Shown here one piece after another: positions 17,291 to 25,375 of a stretch of DNA of 25,570 nucleotides. Positions within the stretch are counted from its first letter, which is position 1; the number at the start of each line of letters is the position of its first letter. Under the pieces are notes generated by a model, which was given only the letters and a program-made list of their open reading frames with translations, made no database searches and was not told the origin of the DNA. Source of the DNA: Thermoflexus sp042408815 (lineage in GTDB: Bacteria; Chloroflexota; Anaerolineae; Thermoflexales; Thermoflexaceae); contig NZ_JBHOQR010000018.1 of assembly GCF_042408815.1 (NCBI RefSeq), positions 1 through 25,570 of the forward strand, read 5' to 3'. The translations under genes were made by a program, and so were the position numbers.

Positions 17291-19312
17291 TCACACATCG
17301 AGGTTTCGCACCTCCCGAGCGTGGGCCTGGATGAAGCGGCGGCGAGGCTCCACCGCGGCGCCCATCAGCATATCGAACACCCGATCCGCCTCCGCAGCGT
17401 CTTCGATGGTGACCTGGAGCAGGATCCGGCGCGCCGGATCCATGGTGGTTTCCCAGAGCTGTTCCGGATTCATCTCCCCGAGCCCCTTATAGCGCTGGGT
17501 CACCACCAGCCGTTCATCAGCCGGGTCGATCCCCCGCTTGCGCAGCCGGGCGAAGATCTCATCCCGCTCGGCATCGGAGTAGGCGTAGAAGACTTCTTTC
17601 GTTTTCTTGACCTCGATCCGATACAGGGGCGGCTGGGCGATGTAGACATGGCCGTTCTCGATGAGCGGCGTCATATGTCGGAAGAAGAACGTCAGCAGCA
17701 GCGTGCGGATATGGTTCCCGTCCACATCAGCATCCGCCAGGATGATGATCTTGCCATAGCGCAGCCGGGAGATATCGAACTGATCCCCGATGCCGGTGCC
17801 GATGGCGGAGATCAGCGCCTTGATCTCCTCGTTGGCCAGCATCTTATCCAGCCGGGCCCGCTCCGTGTTGAGGATCTTCCCTCGCAGGGGCAGGATCGCC
17901 TGGAAATGGCGATCGCGGGCCTGCTTGGCCGATCCGCCCGCCGAATCCCCTTCCACAATGAACAGCTCCGCCTTCTCCGGGTCGCGCTCCGAGCAATCGG
18001 CAAGCTTCCCGGGCAGGGTCAGAGATTCCAACGCGCTCTTGCGAATGACCAGCTCCCGGGCCTGGCGGGCCGCCTCCCGGGCGCGGGCGGAGGTCAGGCA
18101 TTTCTGAATGATCGCTTTGGCCTCCCGGGGATTCTCCTCCAGCCAGCGGGCCAGCGCCTCGCCGACCACCGACTCCACAGCCCCCTTCACCTCCGCATTG
18201 CCCAGCTTGCTCTTGGTCTGGCTCTCAAACTGGGGCTCCGGGAGCTTGACGCTAATGACCGCCGTGAGTCCCTCCCGAACATCCTCCCCCGTGAAGTTGG
18301 GATCGCTCTCCTTGAGGAGCCCGACCTTCCGGGCGTAGTCATTTAACGTCCGGGTGAGCGCCGATCGGAACCCAGTCAGATGGGTCCCGCCATCCACGGT
18401 GTTCACGTTGTTGGCGAAGGCCAGGACCGTCTCACTGTAGGCATCCGTATATTGAAGGGCGACCTCCACCAGGATGTCCCCCACTGTCCTTTCCACATAC
18501 CAGATGGGATGGAGCGGCTGGCGATTGCGGTTCAGGTAGCGGACAAAGGACTGGATCCCACCCTCAAAATAGAACGTGATCTCCCGATCCTCTCGCTCAT
18601 CCACCAGCGTGATAGTGAGCCCGCGGGTTAGGAAGGCCATCTCCCGGAAGCGCTGGGCCAGGGTCTCGAATTTATAGTCGATCCCCCCGCGGAAGATCTC
18701 CGCATCCGGCTTGAAATGGATAATGGTCCCATGATCCGCGGGCGGGAAGCGGGGGTGCGCATACCAGTGGGCGGGATCCGCTTTCCCAACCCGCTCCACC
18801 GGCGTCACCGGGCGGCCTCGCTCATAGCGCTGGCGGAACCGCGCGCCATCCCGCTGGACGATGGCCTCGAGCCATTCGGAGAGGGCGTTGACGGCGCTTA
18901 CGCCGACGCCGTGGAGGCCGGTCGCCACCTTATAGCTTCCTCCCCCGAACTTCCCGCCGGCGTGCAGGGTGGTCATCACCACCTCCAGGGCCGAACGGCC
19001 GGTCTGGGGATGGATATCCACCGGGATGCCCCGCCCGTTATCGGTCACCCGAACGCTCCCGTCGGCCAGGATCTCCACCAGGATATGGGTGCAGACCCCA
19101 GCCAGGGCCTCATCCACCGCGTTATCCACTACCTCGTAAATTAGGTGATGTAGGCCCCGGATGTCCGTTGAGCCGATATACATGCCCGGGCGACGGCGAA
19201 CCGCTTCCAGGCCCTCCAGGATCTGGATCTGACTGGCATCATAGGCGGCGACCGCCTCTGTCGCCCCATTGGAGCCCGCTGCTCGCACGACCTTTCGGGT
19301 TTCATTCGCCAT
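17291..19312 (-). CDS. gyrB: DNA gyrase subunit B
   Basis: ATPase subunit of gyrase (673 aa), a cytoplasmic type II topoisomerase that introduces negative supercoils with GyrA. GHKL ATPase motifs: EVVDNAVDEALAG, VTDNGRGIPVDIH, GLHGVGVSAVNALS (residues ~60-160). The transducer has NNVNTVDGGTHLTGFR. The TOPRIM domain has FIVEGDSAGGSAKQARDR, PLRGKILNTERARLDKML and the metal site ILADADVDGNHIRTLLL. The C-terminal YKGLGEMNPEQLWETTMDP is GyrB-type. ParE cannot be formally excluded by eye. Length fits the ~640-aa class lacking the enterobacterial insert. AAAGGAGG precedes the ATG. gyrA is not adjacent. Confidence 0.95.
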   Translation of the reverse strand: MANETRKVVRAAGSNGATEAVAAYDASQIQILEGLEAVRRRPGMYIGSTDIRGLHHLIYEVVDNAVDEALAGVCTHILVEILADGSVRVTDNGRGIPVDIHPQTGRSALEVVMTTLHAGGKFGGGSYKVATGLHGVGVSAVNALSEWLEAIVQRDGARFRQRYERGRPVTPVERVGKADPAHWYAHPRFPPADHGTIIHFKPDAEIFRGGIDYKFETLAQRFREMAFLTRGLTITLVDEREDREITFYFEGGIQSFVRYLNRNRQPLHPIWYVERTVGDILVEVALQYTDAYSETVLAFANNVNTVDGGTHLTGFRSALTRTLNDYARKVGLLKESDPNFTGEDVREGLTAVISVKLPEPQFESQTKSKLGNAEVKGAVESVVGEALARWLEENPREAKAIIQKCLTSARAREAARQARELVIRKSALESLTLPGKLADCSERDPEKAELFIVEGDSAGGSAKQARDRHFQAILPLRGKILNTERARLDKMLANEEIKALISAIGTGIGDQFDISRLRYGKIIILADADVDGNHIRTLLLTFFFRHMTPLIENGHVYIAQPPLYRIEVKKTKEVFYAYSDAERDEIFARLRKRGIDPADERLVVTQRYKGLGEMNPEQLWETTMDPARRILLQVTIEDAAEADRVFDMLMGAAVEPRRRFIQAHAREVRNLDV

Positions 19313-19609
19313 ACATCCTCCTTTTGCTCCTTTTCACACAAACCGGAATCCCGCGCCCGGCGCAGGCCATGCCCAAAGGAAAGCCTGTTTTGGGCGCCCG
19401 CCCTGCGGTGCAAACACGTTTTCCATTTTAACTCAAATCGCACGCCCGCGCCGGACCTTCTTCCCCAGGGGCCGTCCGGCGAATGGAGCAGGATATCCGC
19501 CACGATGCCTCCTTTCCCCTTCCCGGAGAGAATGGGAAAGCCCCGGGGATCCCCCGCGGCACCTACGCCCGGCTTTCCTCAAAGACCCTTGGCCCGCCAT
19601 TGAATAACA
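19313..19609. other. gyrB upstream region
   Basis: Spacer upstream of gyrB and ahead of the methyltransferase relic. An AT-rich patch near 19420-19435 (minus-strand TTGAGTTAAAATGG) may belong to the gyrB promoter, but I cannot pair a -35 with a -10 convincingly. No gene is supported. Confidence 0.4.
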
Positions 19610-19741
19610 GTGGACGTTGCGCCCCGCGCCATTGCCAAAGCGCGGCGCAAGGACGAAGCTGCAGGCGTGCGCGCCTGCTTCCGGCTGGCGGACGTCACCG
19701 ATCTGCCAGCGGACCTCGGCCCTCTCGATTTCGGCCTACAA
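19610..19741 (+). pseudogene. Fragment of a SAM-dependent methyltransferase
   Basis: About 44 codons read VDVAPRAIAKARRKDEAAGV...FRLADVTDLPADLGPLDFG. This is the motif II to motif III segment of class I methyltransferases (acidic residue ending strand 2, then AD-V-T-D-LP and the start of strand 4). An in-frame stop lies nine bases upstream, and the motif I region and C-terminal half are missing. The frame runs on into the next ORF, but that gene has its own ribosome site and signal peptide, so the fusion is not real. Confidence 0.65.
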
Positions 19742-19756
19742 CTAAGGAGGTGGCTT

Positions 19757-20305
19757 ATGTGGTCTAAGAGGCTATTAGGGCTCTTGATAGCCGGGGCTGT
19801 GGTCTCCCTTGGCTTCTTCGTGGCCCGGCCTGTGCTGGCCGCGCCGCGGAAAGTGCCATCGGCGGCACCGTTAGGGCTCTTGACAGCCGGGGCTATGGCC
19901 CATCCCGGGCCGGGCGGCCGGTGGTGTGGGCAGGCAGGGCTGCAGGCTGCGGCCAAAGCGCTGGGCATGACGGTCGATGAGCTGACCACCCAATTGTGGG
20001 CGGGCAGGACCCTGGCCGACTTGGCCGACCAAAAGGGCGTGGACCTGCAGTCCGTGCGGGACGCGGTGCTCCAGGCCTGTGAGCAGGCGTTGCGGGACGC
20101 CATCGAGCAGGCGGTGCAGAATGGCCGCATCAGCCGCGAGATGGCCGACTGGCTCCTGGAGGGCTTGAACAAAGGGTTCTGGGGTCCACGGGCGACCAAC
20201 GGCTTTTGGGGGTTCGGCCGCGGGTGGCACCGGGGTTGGTGGGACAAAGGTTGGTGGCGCGCGCCTCAACCCACACCGACCCCGAGTCCCGGATCGTCAT
20301 CCTAA
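19757..20305 (+). CDS. Small exported Trp/Gly-rich protein
   Basis: 182 aa, start ATG seven bases after AAGGAGG. Residues 1-28 form a signal peptide (MWSKRLL, hydrophobic core, cleavage likely after PVLA). The mature part contains a helical region LQAAAKALGMTVDELTTQLW-AGRTLADLADQKGVDLQSV, a pattern I know from small secreted Chloroflexota/Firmicutes proteins with repeated 'LGM...L..G.TLA.LA...GV' units (function unknown). It ends with a Trp/Gly-rich tail (FWGFGRGWHRGWWDKGWW) and PTPTPSPGSSS. A 28-nt segment coding for LGLL(I/T)AGA occurs twice, 96 nt apart. A strong terminator follows. Confidence 0.8.
   Translation: MWSKRLLGLLIAGAVVSLGFFVARPVLAAPRKVPSAAPLGLLTAGAMAHPGPGGRWCGQAGLQAAAKALGMTVDELTTQLWAGRTLADLADQKGVDLQSVRDAVLQACEQALRDAIEQAVQNGRISREMADWLLEGLNKGFWGPRATNGFWGFGRGWHRGWWDKGWWRAPQPTPTPSPGSSS
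19775..19898 (+). repeat. Internal direct repeat, 28 nt x 2
   Basis: Positions 19775-19802 and 19871-19898 match at 26 of 28 bases (ttagggctcttga.agccggggct.tgg). The offset of 96 keeps frame, so residues 7-15 of the signal peptide recur at 39-47 of the same protein. Confidence 0.9.
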
Positions 20306-20352
20306 GGCCCTATCGGATCTTTAGGCAGCGCTCGCACCGCTGAATTCCGGCA

Positions 20353-20399
20353 CGCTCGCCGCGCGGCGGACTTCCAACCCGCGCGGCGAGCGATCTTTT
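20353..20399 (+). terminator. Rho-independent terminator after the exported protein
   Basis: Perfect 14-bp GC-rich stem (20353-20366 with 20379-20392), 12-nt loop, then ATCTTTT. It lies about 47 bp after the stop codon. On the opposite strand there is no T tract. Confidence 0.88.
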
Positions 20400-20458
20400 C
20401 AGGGACCGGTCCTCTGAGGTGCAGCCCTCGTGGCCAGGGAAGAACCGGAGTCCCTGTG

Positions 20459-22372
20459 CTACCTCAACGTAAACCGGAGCACCGGGAAGGCCGTGTTCCC
20501 GTCCGGCAGGGAAAGCCGGTCGCCGGCCGCCTCATAGAGGCCCACCAGGACAGTGTAGGTGCCCGGGGCCAGGTCCGGCGGCAGCGCGATGGTTACCGGG
20601 TCGGGAACGACCTCCTGGGGGAGCCAACCGGTGGTAGGCGCCTTCCCCTCTTGTGGCTCGTGATCCGCCTGGGCAACCATGCGGCCGCTTGCGTCCACCA
20701 CGTGGACGAACACTTTGTACTCCCGGTCCGGGGTGGCCAAAGCCTGCCAGTAGAGGGTAAGCGGGATGGTGGCTCCCGCCGCCACGGTGTTCGGCCACGT
20801 GTACCCCCGCAGCAGGATGAGAGCACCGAATGAGGCACCGTCCACCGGCGTCGCTTCCGGAGGCAAAGCATACTGCCGCGGCCGGCTGTGAACCTCGAAA
20901 GCGCCTACAGGGATTTCCACCGCAAGCTCTCCCGTTCTTCCGCTGGGGATTACGCCCAAGTACAAAGTGTACGTTCCCGAGGGGAGCGCTGGGGGCACCC
21001 GCAGGTCGTACAGGACGCGCACGACCTCGTCCTGGCGCCAGCGTGCAGTGGGAAAGGCCACCAGGGGCTGTCGCCACGTGTGCCGGACGCGGCCGGAAGC
21101 ATCCCGCAGGCTGAAGTGCACATCCAGGTCCTCGGCAAAGGCGAATCGGGCCCACCAGACCGCGTTCATCGTCAGCCGCTGGCCCGGCCAGAAGGGGCCT
21201 TGGGGCACATCCGCCCGCCAGAGCGTCAGGTGGGGCGTCAGATCCACGACCCGCTCGCCCGGCGGCGCCACATCGGCCGGCGAGGGGAGCACGTGCGCGG
21301 GTACCACCTTGATCTGGCCGAGGGTGACCGTCGTACCGCTCTTGGTCGCCGCGGGAAGCCGGTTCGTGGCTTCGTTGTACACGCCGGCGACCAGGGTGTA
21401 CGTTCCGGGAGGGATGCCCGGTGGAAGCGGGAGCAGGTGTCGGGTCTCCGCTGTCGTGCCGGGCGTCCAACTCGAAGTCGGGCGGCCTGCCGCGTCTCGA
21501 ACGGGCACGTCCTGCTGACTCCAGAGGTGGCCTTGCGCGTCGACCAGGTGCACGAACGCGGTGAGATTGCTGGGGACAGGCGCGAGGCTGCGCCAGCGGA
21601 GGACGACCTCCACGCGTTGCGGATAACCGACTTCCGTGGCTGACATCCCCGCCCGCTCCAAGGTCATCACCCCGCCGAAGGGGACATCGATGGGCGTGCC
21701 CGCGGTCGTCGGGCCGAAGTGGGCGCCTTGGGGCAATGTGTACCCCCGCGCTTCCACGTGGAGCGACAGCTGTTGAGATCCTCCGTGGCGCCAGGCTGTC
21801 GTATCCAAGGCCCGCAGGAGGGCCTCGGTCGGCCCTTCGGGCCCTACCGGTGAGGTCAACACCCAGAGCTGCCGGATCCCCACCGCCGCCAGCGCGTTCA
21901 GTTGCCGGTACACTCCCGCGGCTCCCGCGTCGGAGTCCAGGAAGATCACCCGGTGCGCGGCGTCGCGCCGCAGGGCCAGGAGGGGCGCGTTGGCCAAAAT
22001 GACCGCGTCGGGCGGCAGGCGCTCCAGGAAGGCCTGGTGGTCTAGCGGCGTGTCCATCGCGTACACTTCGGCCAGGACCACCCCGGCGTGCGTGACGGTG
22101 AACACCTTGCGGCCGTGGTCACGGATCAAGGCCACCGTGGCCGGAGACAATTGCATGTCAGTCACGTAGACGACCACGTAGTCGGCGATGGCGAGACTCT
22201 CCGGCGCGACCCAGACAATGGGCCCCTCAATTTGGGGGGCAAGGGCCGGTTTCTGGTTGCTGGCGATAATGTGGGCGTCGGGTTGGCCCTTTAGGAACGC
22301 CGCCACCTGTTCGAGCCCCTCTCCCCAGCCGGCGGGCAACCGGTACAGGGCCGCAGGCTTGCCGCCGAGCAA
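20459..22372 (-). pseudogene. C-terminal part of frameshifted giant glycosyltransferase (three beta domains)
   Basis: This 637-codon frame continues the glycosyltransferase encoded upstream at 22391-23643. It begins in NPLLGGKPAALYRLPAGWGE, a segment that directly follows the last membrane helix in GT39-like proteins. The only start codon is a TTG inside that motif, without a ribosome site, so it is unlikely to be translated alone. A small alpha/beta region (IADYVVVYVTDMQLSP) follows, then three similar beta-sandwich units centred on LTAFVHLVDAQGHLWSQQDV, LDVHFSLRDASGRVRHTW and YKVFVHVVDASGRMVAQADH, each closing with a 'PPGTYTLxxGVY'-type strand. These resemble the single C-terminal domain of the 14767-16722 gene. 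Confidence 0.85.
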
Positions 22373-23643
22373 GGGGTTCGCGTAGGTAAATAGGTAAAGT
22401 AGTAGGGGAATTCCGCGATGGCAGCCCCGCCTTGCAGGGCGACAATCAGGCCAAGCAGGAGGTCACTCCATCGCCGCGGGACAAACCGCGCGGTCGCGGT
22501 GGCCAAGCGTGTCCATCCCAGGGCAGCGAGCACCGCGAGGGGAGGATACAGGGGGAGCAGGTAGCGTTCGAACTCCTTCGCGCTGAGGGATACCGGCACC
22601 AGGAAAAGAACGATTGCCAGCCAAATTGCGCGGCTGAGACGGCCTTCCCGGGTTTTCGCCGTCAAGTAGGGGAGCGCAAGCAGGATTCCAAGCCAAATGA
22701 GCGGAGTTGTGCGCGTGGGAAGGCTCACGAGGTAGAAGAGCGGACCGGGCGCTTCCTCCACGTATGCTTTGCCCAGGAAGTAATTGGTGGGGTGGGGCGT
22801 CCCGGCGAAGTGCAGCGAAAGGTCGAGCACTGCTCTTACCGCCCGGATTGGGCCGCCCCAAAGGGCGGGCCAGAACACGAAGGCAGCCGCGATCGCGCCC
22901 GCCATCCAAGACGTCACGGCCTTCACGGTGCGCACCCGCGCGTGCGGGGGCCGCCCCGCGTGGAGGAGCAACAGAACGAACAAGGTGGGTATCACTAAGC
23001 CGCCGGTGGACTTGCTCAACAGCGCGGCCATCGCCAGGCTTCCGGAAACGAAAACCCATCGTCCCTTGGGCGAGGACGATTCCAACCCCACCAGCAGGGC
23101 CAGGAGCGCGGGCAGGAAGAAGGTCGCGGCCGGCCCGTCGGTATGCAGCACCCGGTCATGGCCCACGACAAAGGGGTCCAGCGCGGCCAGTGCGGCGCCC
23201 AAGAAAGCGGTCACCGGCGTGAGCCCCAGTCGGATCAGCAACAGGTACACCACCGGCGTGCGCAGCGCGTTGAGAAGGGCCAGGACTACCCTGCTTTCGG
23301 GAAGGAAAAAGGCCGCTGCCCGCAACAACGGTTCATCCAGCGGCAGAACGGTCACGGGATAGGCCGAAACGAGATCCCACGCCTCGCGGCCCCGTCCCAG
23401 GACGAAGACCTTGATGAATGCCGGCAGCGCGGCCGCCCACATAGTGAACACCCCGGGCGCCGCGAACTGGACGGTTTCGAGCCAGTTCCCGGTGATCAGA
23501 CCGTGGAGGAAGTGGGCCCCATTCGCGGCCCAATGGACCTCATCAAACGTGATAAATGAGCCAATGCACCACAGTCGAACAGTTGCGGCTAAGATATAAA
23601 GGGCGATGGCTACTACGAAATGCCTTCCGCCGCGAGCGCCCAT
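22291..23643 (-). pseudogene. N-terminal membrane part of frameshifted GT39-like glycosyltransferase
   Basis: Starts at MGARGGRHFVVAIALYILAA (ATG 23643, after GAGGGAGA); the longer frame to 23871 has no support. The GT-C acidic motif appears as IGSFITFDEVHWAANGAHFL, and HDRVLHTDGPAATFFLPALL resembles the second acidic loop of protein-mannosyltransferase-type enzymes. About nine hydrophobic segments reach EFPYYFTY (residues 411-418). There the frame leaves the family sequence because of an exact 8-bp duplication at 22383-22398, and about 33 unrelated residues precede the stop at 22291. Removing one 8-bp copy gives a continuous 1058-aa protein ending at 20459. If translated as is, it would be a truncated membrane enzyme. 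Confidence 0.85.
22383..22398. repeat. Exact 8-bp tandem duplication at the frameshift
   Basis: Two abutting copies of TAGGTAAA (22383-22390 and 22391-22398; TTTACCTA on the coding strand). With one copy the codons read TAC TTT ACC TAC GCG AAC (Y-F-T-Y-A-N), joining both halves of the glycosyltransferase. Confidence 0.95.
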
Positions 23644-23722
23644 GGGCTCTCCCTCAACCTTAGGTTTGGTCTTCGTCAACCAGGGGTAGGTCCCCGGCGT
23701 GGCCAACGGAGGATGACACAAC

Positions 23723-23751
23723 ACAATAAGACATGTTAGCTTATTCGTCAA
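23723..23751 (-). promoter_or_regulatory. Putative promoter of the split glycosyltransferase gene
   Basis: Minus-strand TTGACG (23746-23751) and TATTGT (23723-23728) are 17 bp apart in an AT-rich patch. The expected start is near 23716, leaving a leader of about 73 nt. Confidence 0.6.
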
Positions 23752-23795
23752 AGTTCGAAAGGATGGTTTAATCTTTCCAGGAGACGGGAATAGGG

Positions 23796-24176
23796 ATGTG
23801 GATTGGGGTCTGCCCGGCGTGCGGGGAAGGGTTGGAAGTGGTGGCCTTGCAGTGCCCGGCCTGCGAGACACGGATCGAGGGGCGGTTCCAGCCGAGCCGA
23901 CTGGCCCGGCTTTCCGCCGAACAGCTGGCCTTCGTCGAGCTCTTCCTGCGGTGTGAGGGGAAATTCACTCGTCTGGAGCGCATGACGGGCCTCTCTTACC
24001 CCACACTGCGCAAGCGACTGCAGGAGATCCTGCGGGCCATGGGGTATGAGGCGGAGACAGAGGGTCCTCCTGGCCCGGAGGAGCGCCTGCAGATCCTGGA
24101 GGCGCTGGCAGAGGGTCAGATTTCTTACGAAGAGGCCCTCCGACGACTGCGCAGGGCGGGCTCTTCGGAGGGATGA
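23796..24176 (+). CDS. DUF2089 family zinc-ribbon/HTH putative regulator
   Basis: 126 aa. N-terminal zinc ribbon CPACGEGLEVVALQCPACET (two CxxC knuckles), then IEGRFQPSRLARLSAEQLAF, and a helix-turn-helix-like segment KFTRLERMTGLSYPTLRKRL (about residues 56-75). Together these are the DUF2089 (PF09862) layout, thought to be a DNA-binding regulator; the target is unknown. The tail PEERLQILEALAEGQISYEEALRRL resembles SHOCT-type oligomerisation motifs. Its stop overlaps the next gene's start by 4 bp (ATGA), so the two are translationally coupled. The ribosome site is loose (GGAG 12 bases upstream). Confidence 0.9.
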   Translation: MWIGVCPACGEGLEVVALQCPACETRIEGRFQPSRLARLSAEQLAFVELFLRCEGKFTRLERMTGLSYPTLRKRLQEILRAMGYEAETEGPPGPEERLQILEALAEGQISYEEALRRLRRAGSSEG

Positions 24177-25153
24177 TCATGGCTCATGTCGCAGGCCGGG
24201 AAGCGGGGAACGGGCTGCGCCCCGCCGATGTGCGACGGGATTTGCGGGGGATCGCCGACCTGCTGGAGGAGGCCTTCGCCAGCGAGTTGGATGAGATCGG
24301 CCAGCAGATCCTTCGGGAAATGCGTTTCTGGTCCCGCCTGGGATGGTTGCTGAAGGGTCTGGAATGGTTTCTCCCGTCCGGGGAGACCCTCGTGCCGGGC
24401 TATGTGTGGGTGGAAGGCGGGCGTGTCGTGGGCTACGCCATGGTCCGCCGCTTCCAGCCGAGCCTGGAAGGCTGGCTGATCGCCAATGTCGCCGTGGCCC
24501 CTGAATTCCGGGGAAGGGGGATCGGTCGGGCGCTGGTCGCAGCCTGTCTGGAATATGCCCGGGCTCATGGGGCCCGGTGGGCCGCCCTGCAGGTTCGGGC
24601 GGACAACATCCCCGCCCTTCGGCTGTATCGATCGCTGGGTTTTGTCGAGATCGGACGGATCCAGATCTGGCGTCGGGAGGCCGGGCGTGCGCCATCCTTT
24701 CTGACCATGGGCTCTGGAATCCCCGGCTATCGGGTGCGGCCCGCTCGACCGGGGGAGGCATCCATGCTCTCCGCCTGGATCGCTGCGGCGGAAAACCCGG
24801 CGATGCGGTTGTTTGAACCTCTGGACCTGTTCCCGATGGCCCTGGCCCCTTGGCCCTTCGGCCAGCGCCGGAAAACCCCCTGGATCATCGAAACCGAAGG
24901 TGGGGAGATCGTGGCCATCGCCGCCTGGATCCGCCGGGAAGGCACCCTAACCCTGCGAGCCTTTCTCACCGGATCCGGAACCCCTCAGCATGCCCGGTGG
25001 CTGGTGGAGACCGCCCTGAAGGAGATCCCGCCCATGCTTCCCGTGATGGCCCTCACCGGCGAGGAACCGGCGCTCTCAGCCGCCTTGCTCTCCTTTGGCT
25101 TCCGACCGATCCGCATCCTGATCGGGATGCGCTGTGACCTGAAGGCTGGGTAG
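24173..25153 (+). CDS. GNAT family N-acetyltransferase
   Basis: 326 aa. The N-terminal half is a clear GNAT fold: substrate-side helix LRGIADLLEEAFASELDEIG, strand 4 NVAVAPEFRGRGIGRALVAA carrying the acetyl-CoA P-loop R-G-x-G-I-G, and strand 6-7 VRADNIPALRLYRSLGFVEI. The C-terminal half (GYRVRPARPGEASMLSAWIA through LLSFGFRPIRILIGMR) looks like a second, degenerate GNAT domain without a P-loop. The acceptor substrate is not predictable. ATGA overlap with the DUF2089 gene and GGAGG just upstream indicate coupled translation, so the regulator and enzyme probably act together. Confidence 0.88.
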   Translation: MIMAHVAGREAGNGLRPADVRRDLRGIADLLEEAFASELDEIGQQILREMRFWSRLGWLLKGLEWFLPSGETLVPGYVWVEGGRVVGYAMVRRFQPSLEGWLIANVAVAPEFRGRGIGRALVAACLEYARAHGARWAALQVRADNIPALRLYRSLGFVEIGRIQIWRREAGRAPSFLTMGSGIPGYRVRPARPGEASMLSAWIAAAENPAMRLFEPLDLFPMALAPWPFGQRRKTPWIIETEGGEIVAIAAWIRREGTLTLRAFLTGSGTPQHARWLVETALKEIPPMLPVMALTGEEPALSAALLSFGFRPIRILIGMRCDLKAG

Positions 25154-25375
25154 CGAAAGGCATTCCCCGGAGATATCCCATTTGATGTTCCTCGGCGGCG
25201 TGATGAACGTTCTGATCCATGACCCGATGTCCACGCTTCTCCAGGCTGAGGGACGAGCTCCCCACCGAATAAGTTAAAGTTAAATGCGGGAGAAGCTCGC
25301 ATGGCCCTTCGATTCGGCATTCCATGGGGATGCTGTTTTCCGACTGGCCCCGCTACAGCCCGAACTCTACGTCCT
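25154..25375. other. Convergent intergenic region
   Basis: No supportable gene between the GNAT stop and the minus-strand fragment at the right edge. An imperfect inverted repeat brackets an AT-rich core near 25250-25300 (GACGAGCTCCCC and GGGAGAAGCTCGC), followed by no T tract on the plus strand. Confidence 0.4.

Noticed and set aside
19141..19503. GTG-started minus-strand frame overlapping the gyrB start, with GGAGG upstream
   Set aside because: The Shine-Dalgarno is attractive, but the frame runs into gyrB out of frame, has no motifs and no ancestry I can see. A gyrB leader peptide is conceivable but unsupported.
22384..22400. Programmed ribosomal frameshift as the explanation for the split glycosyltransferase
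   Set aside because: No slippery heptamer is present at the junction, and the exact 8-bp duplication explains the break fully.
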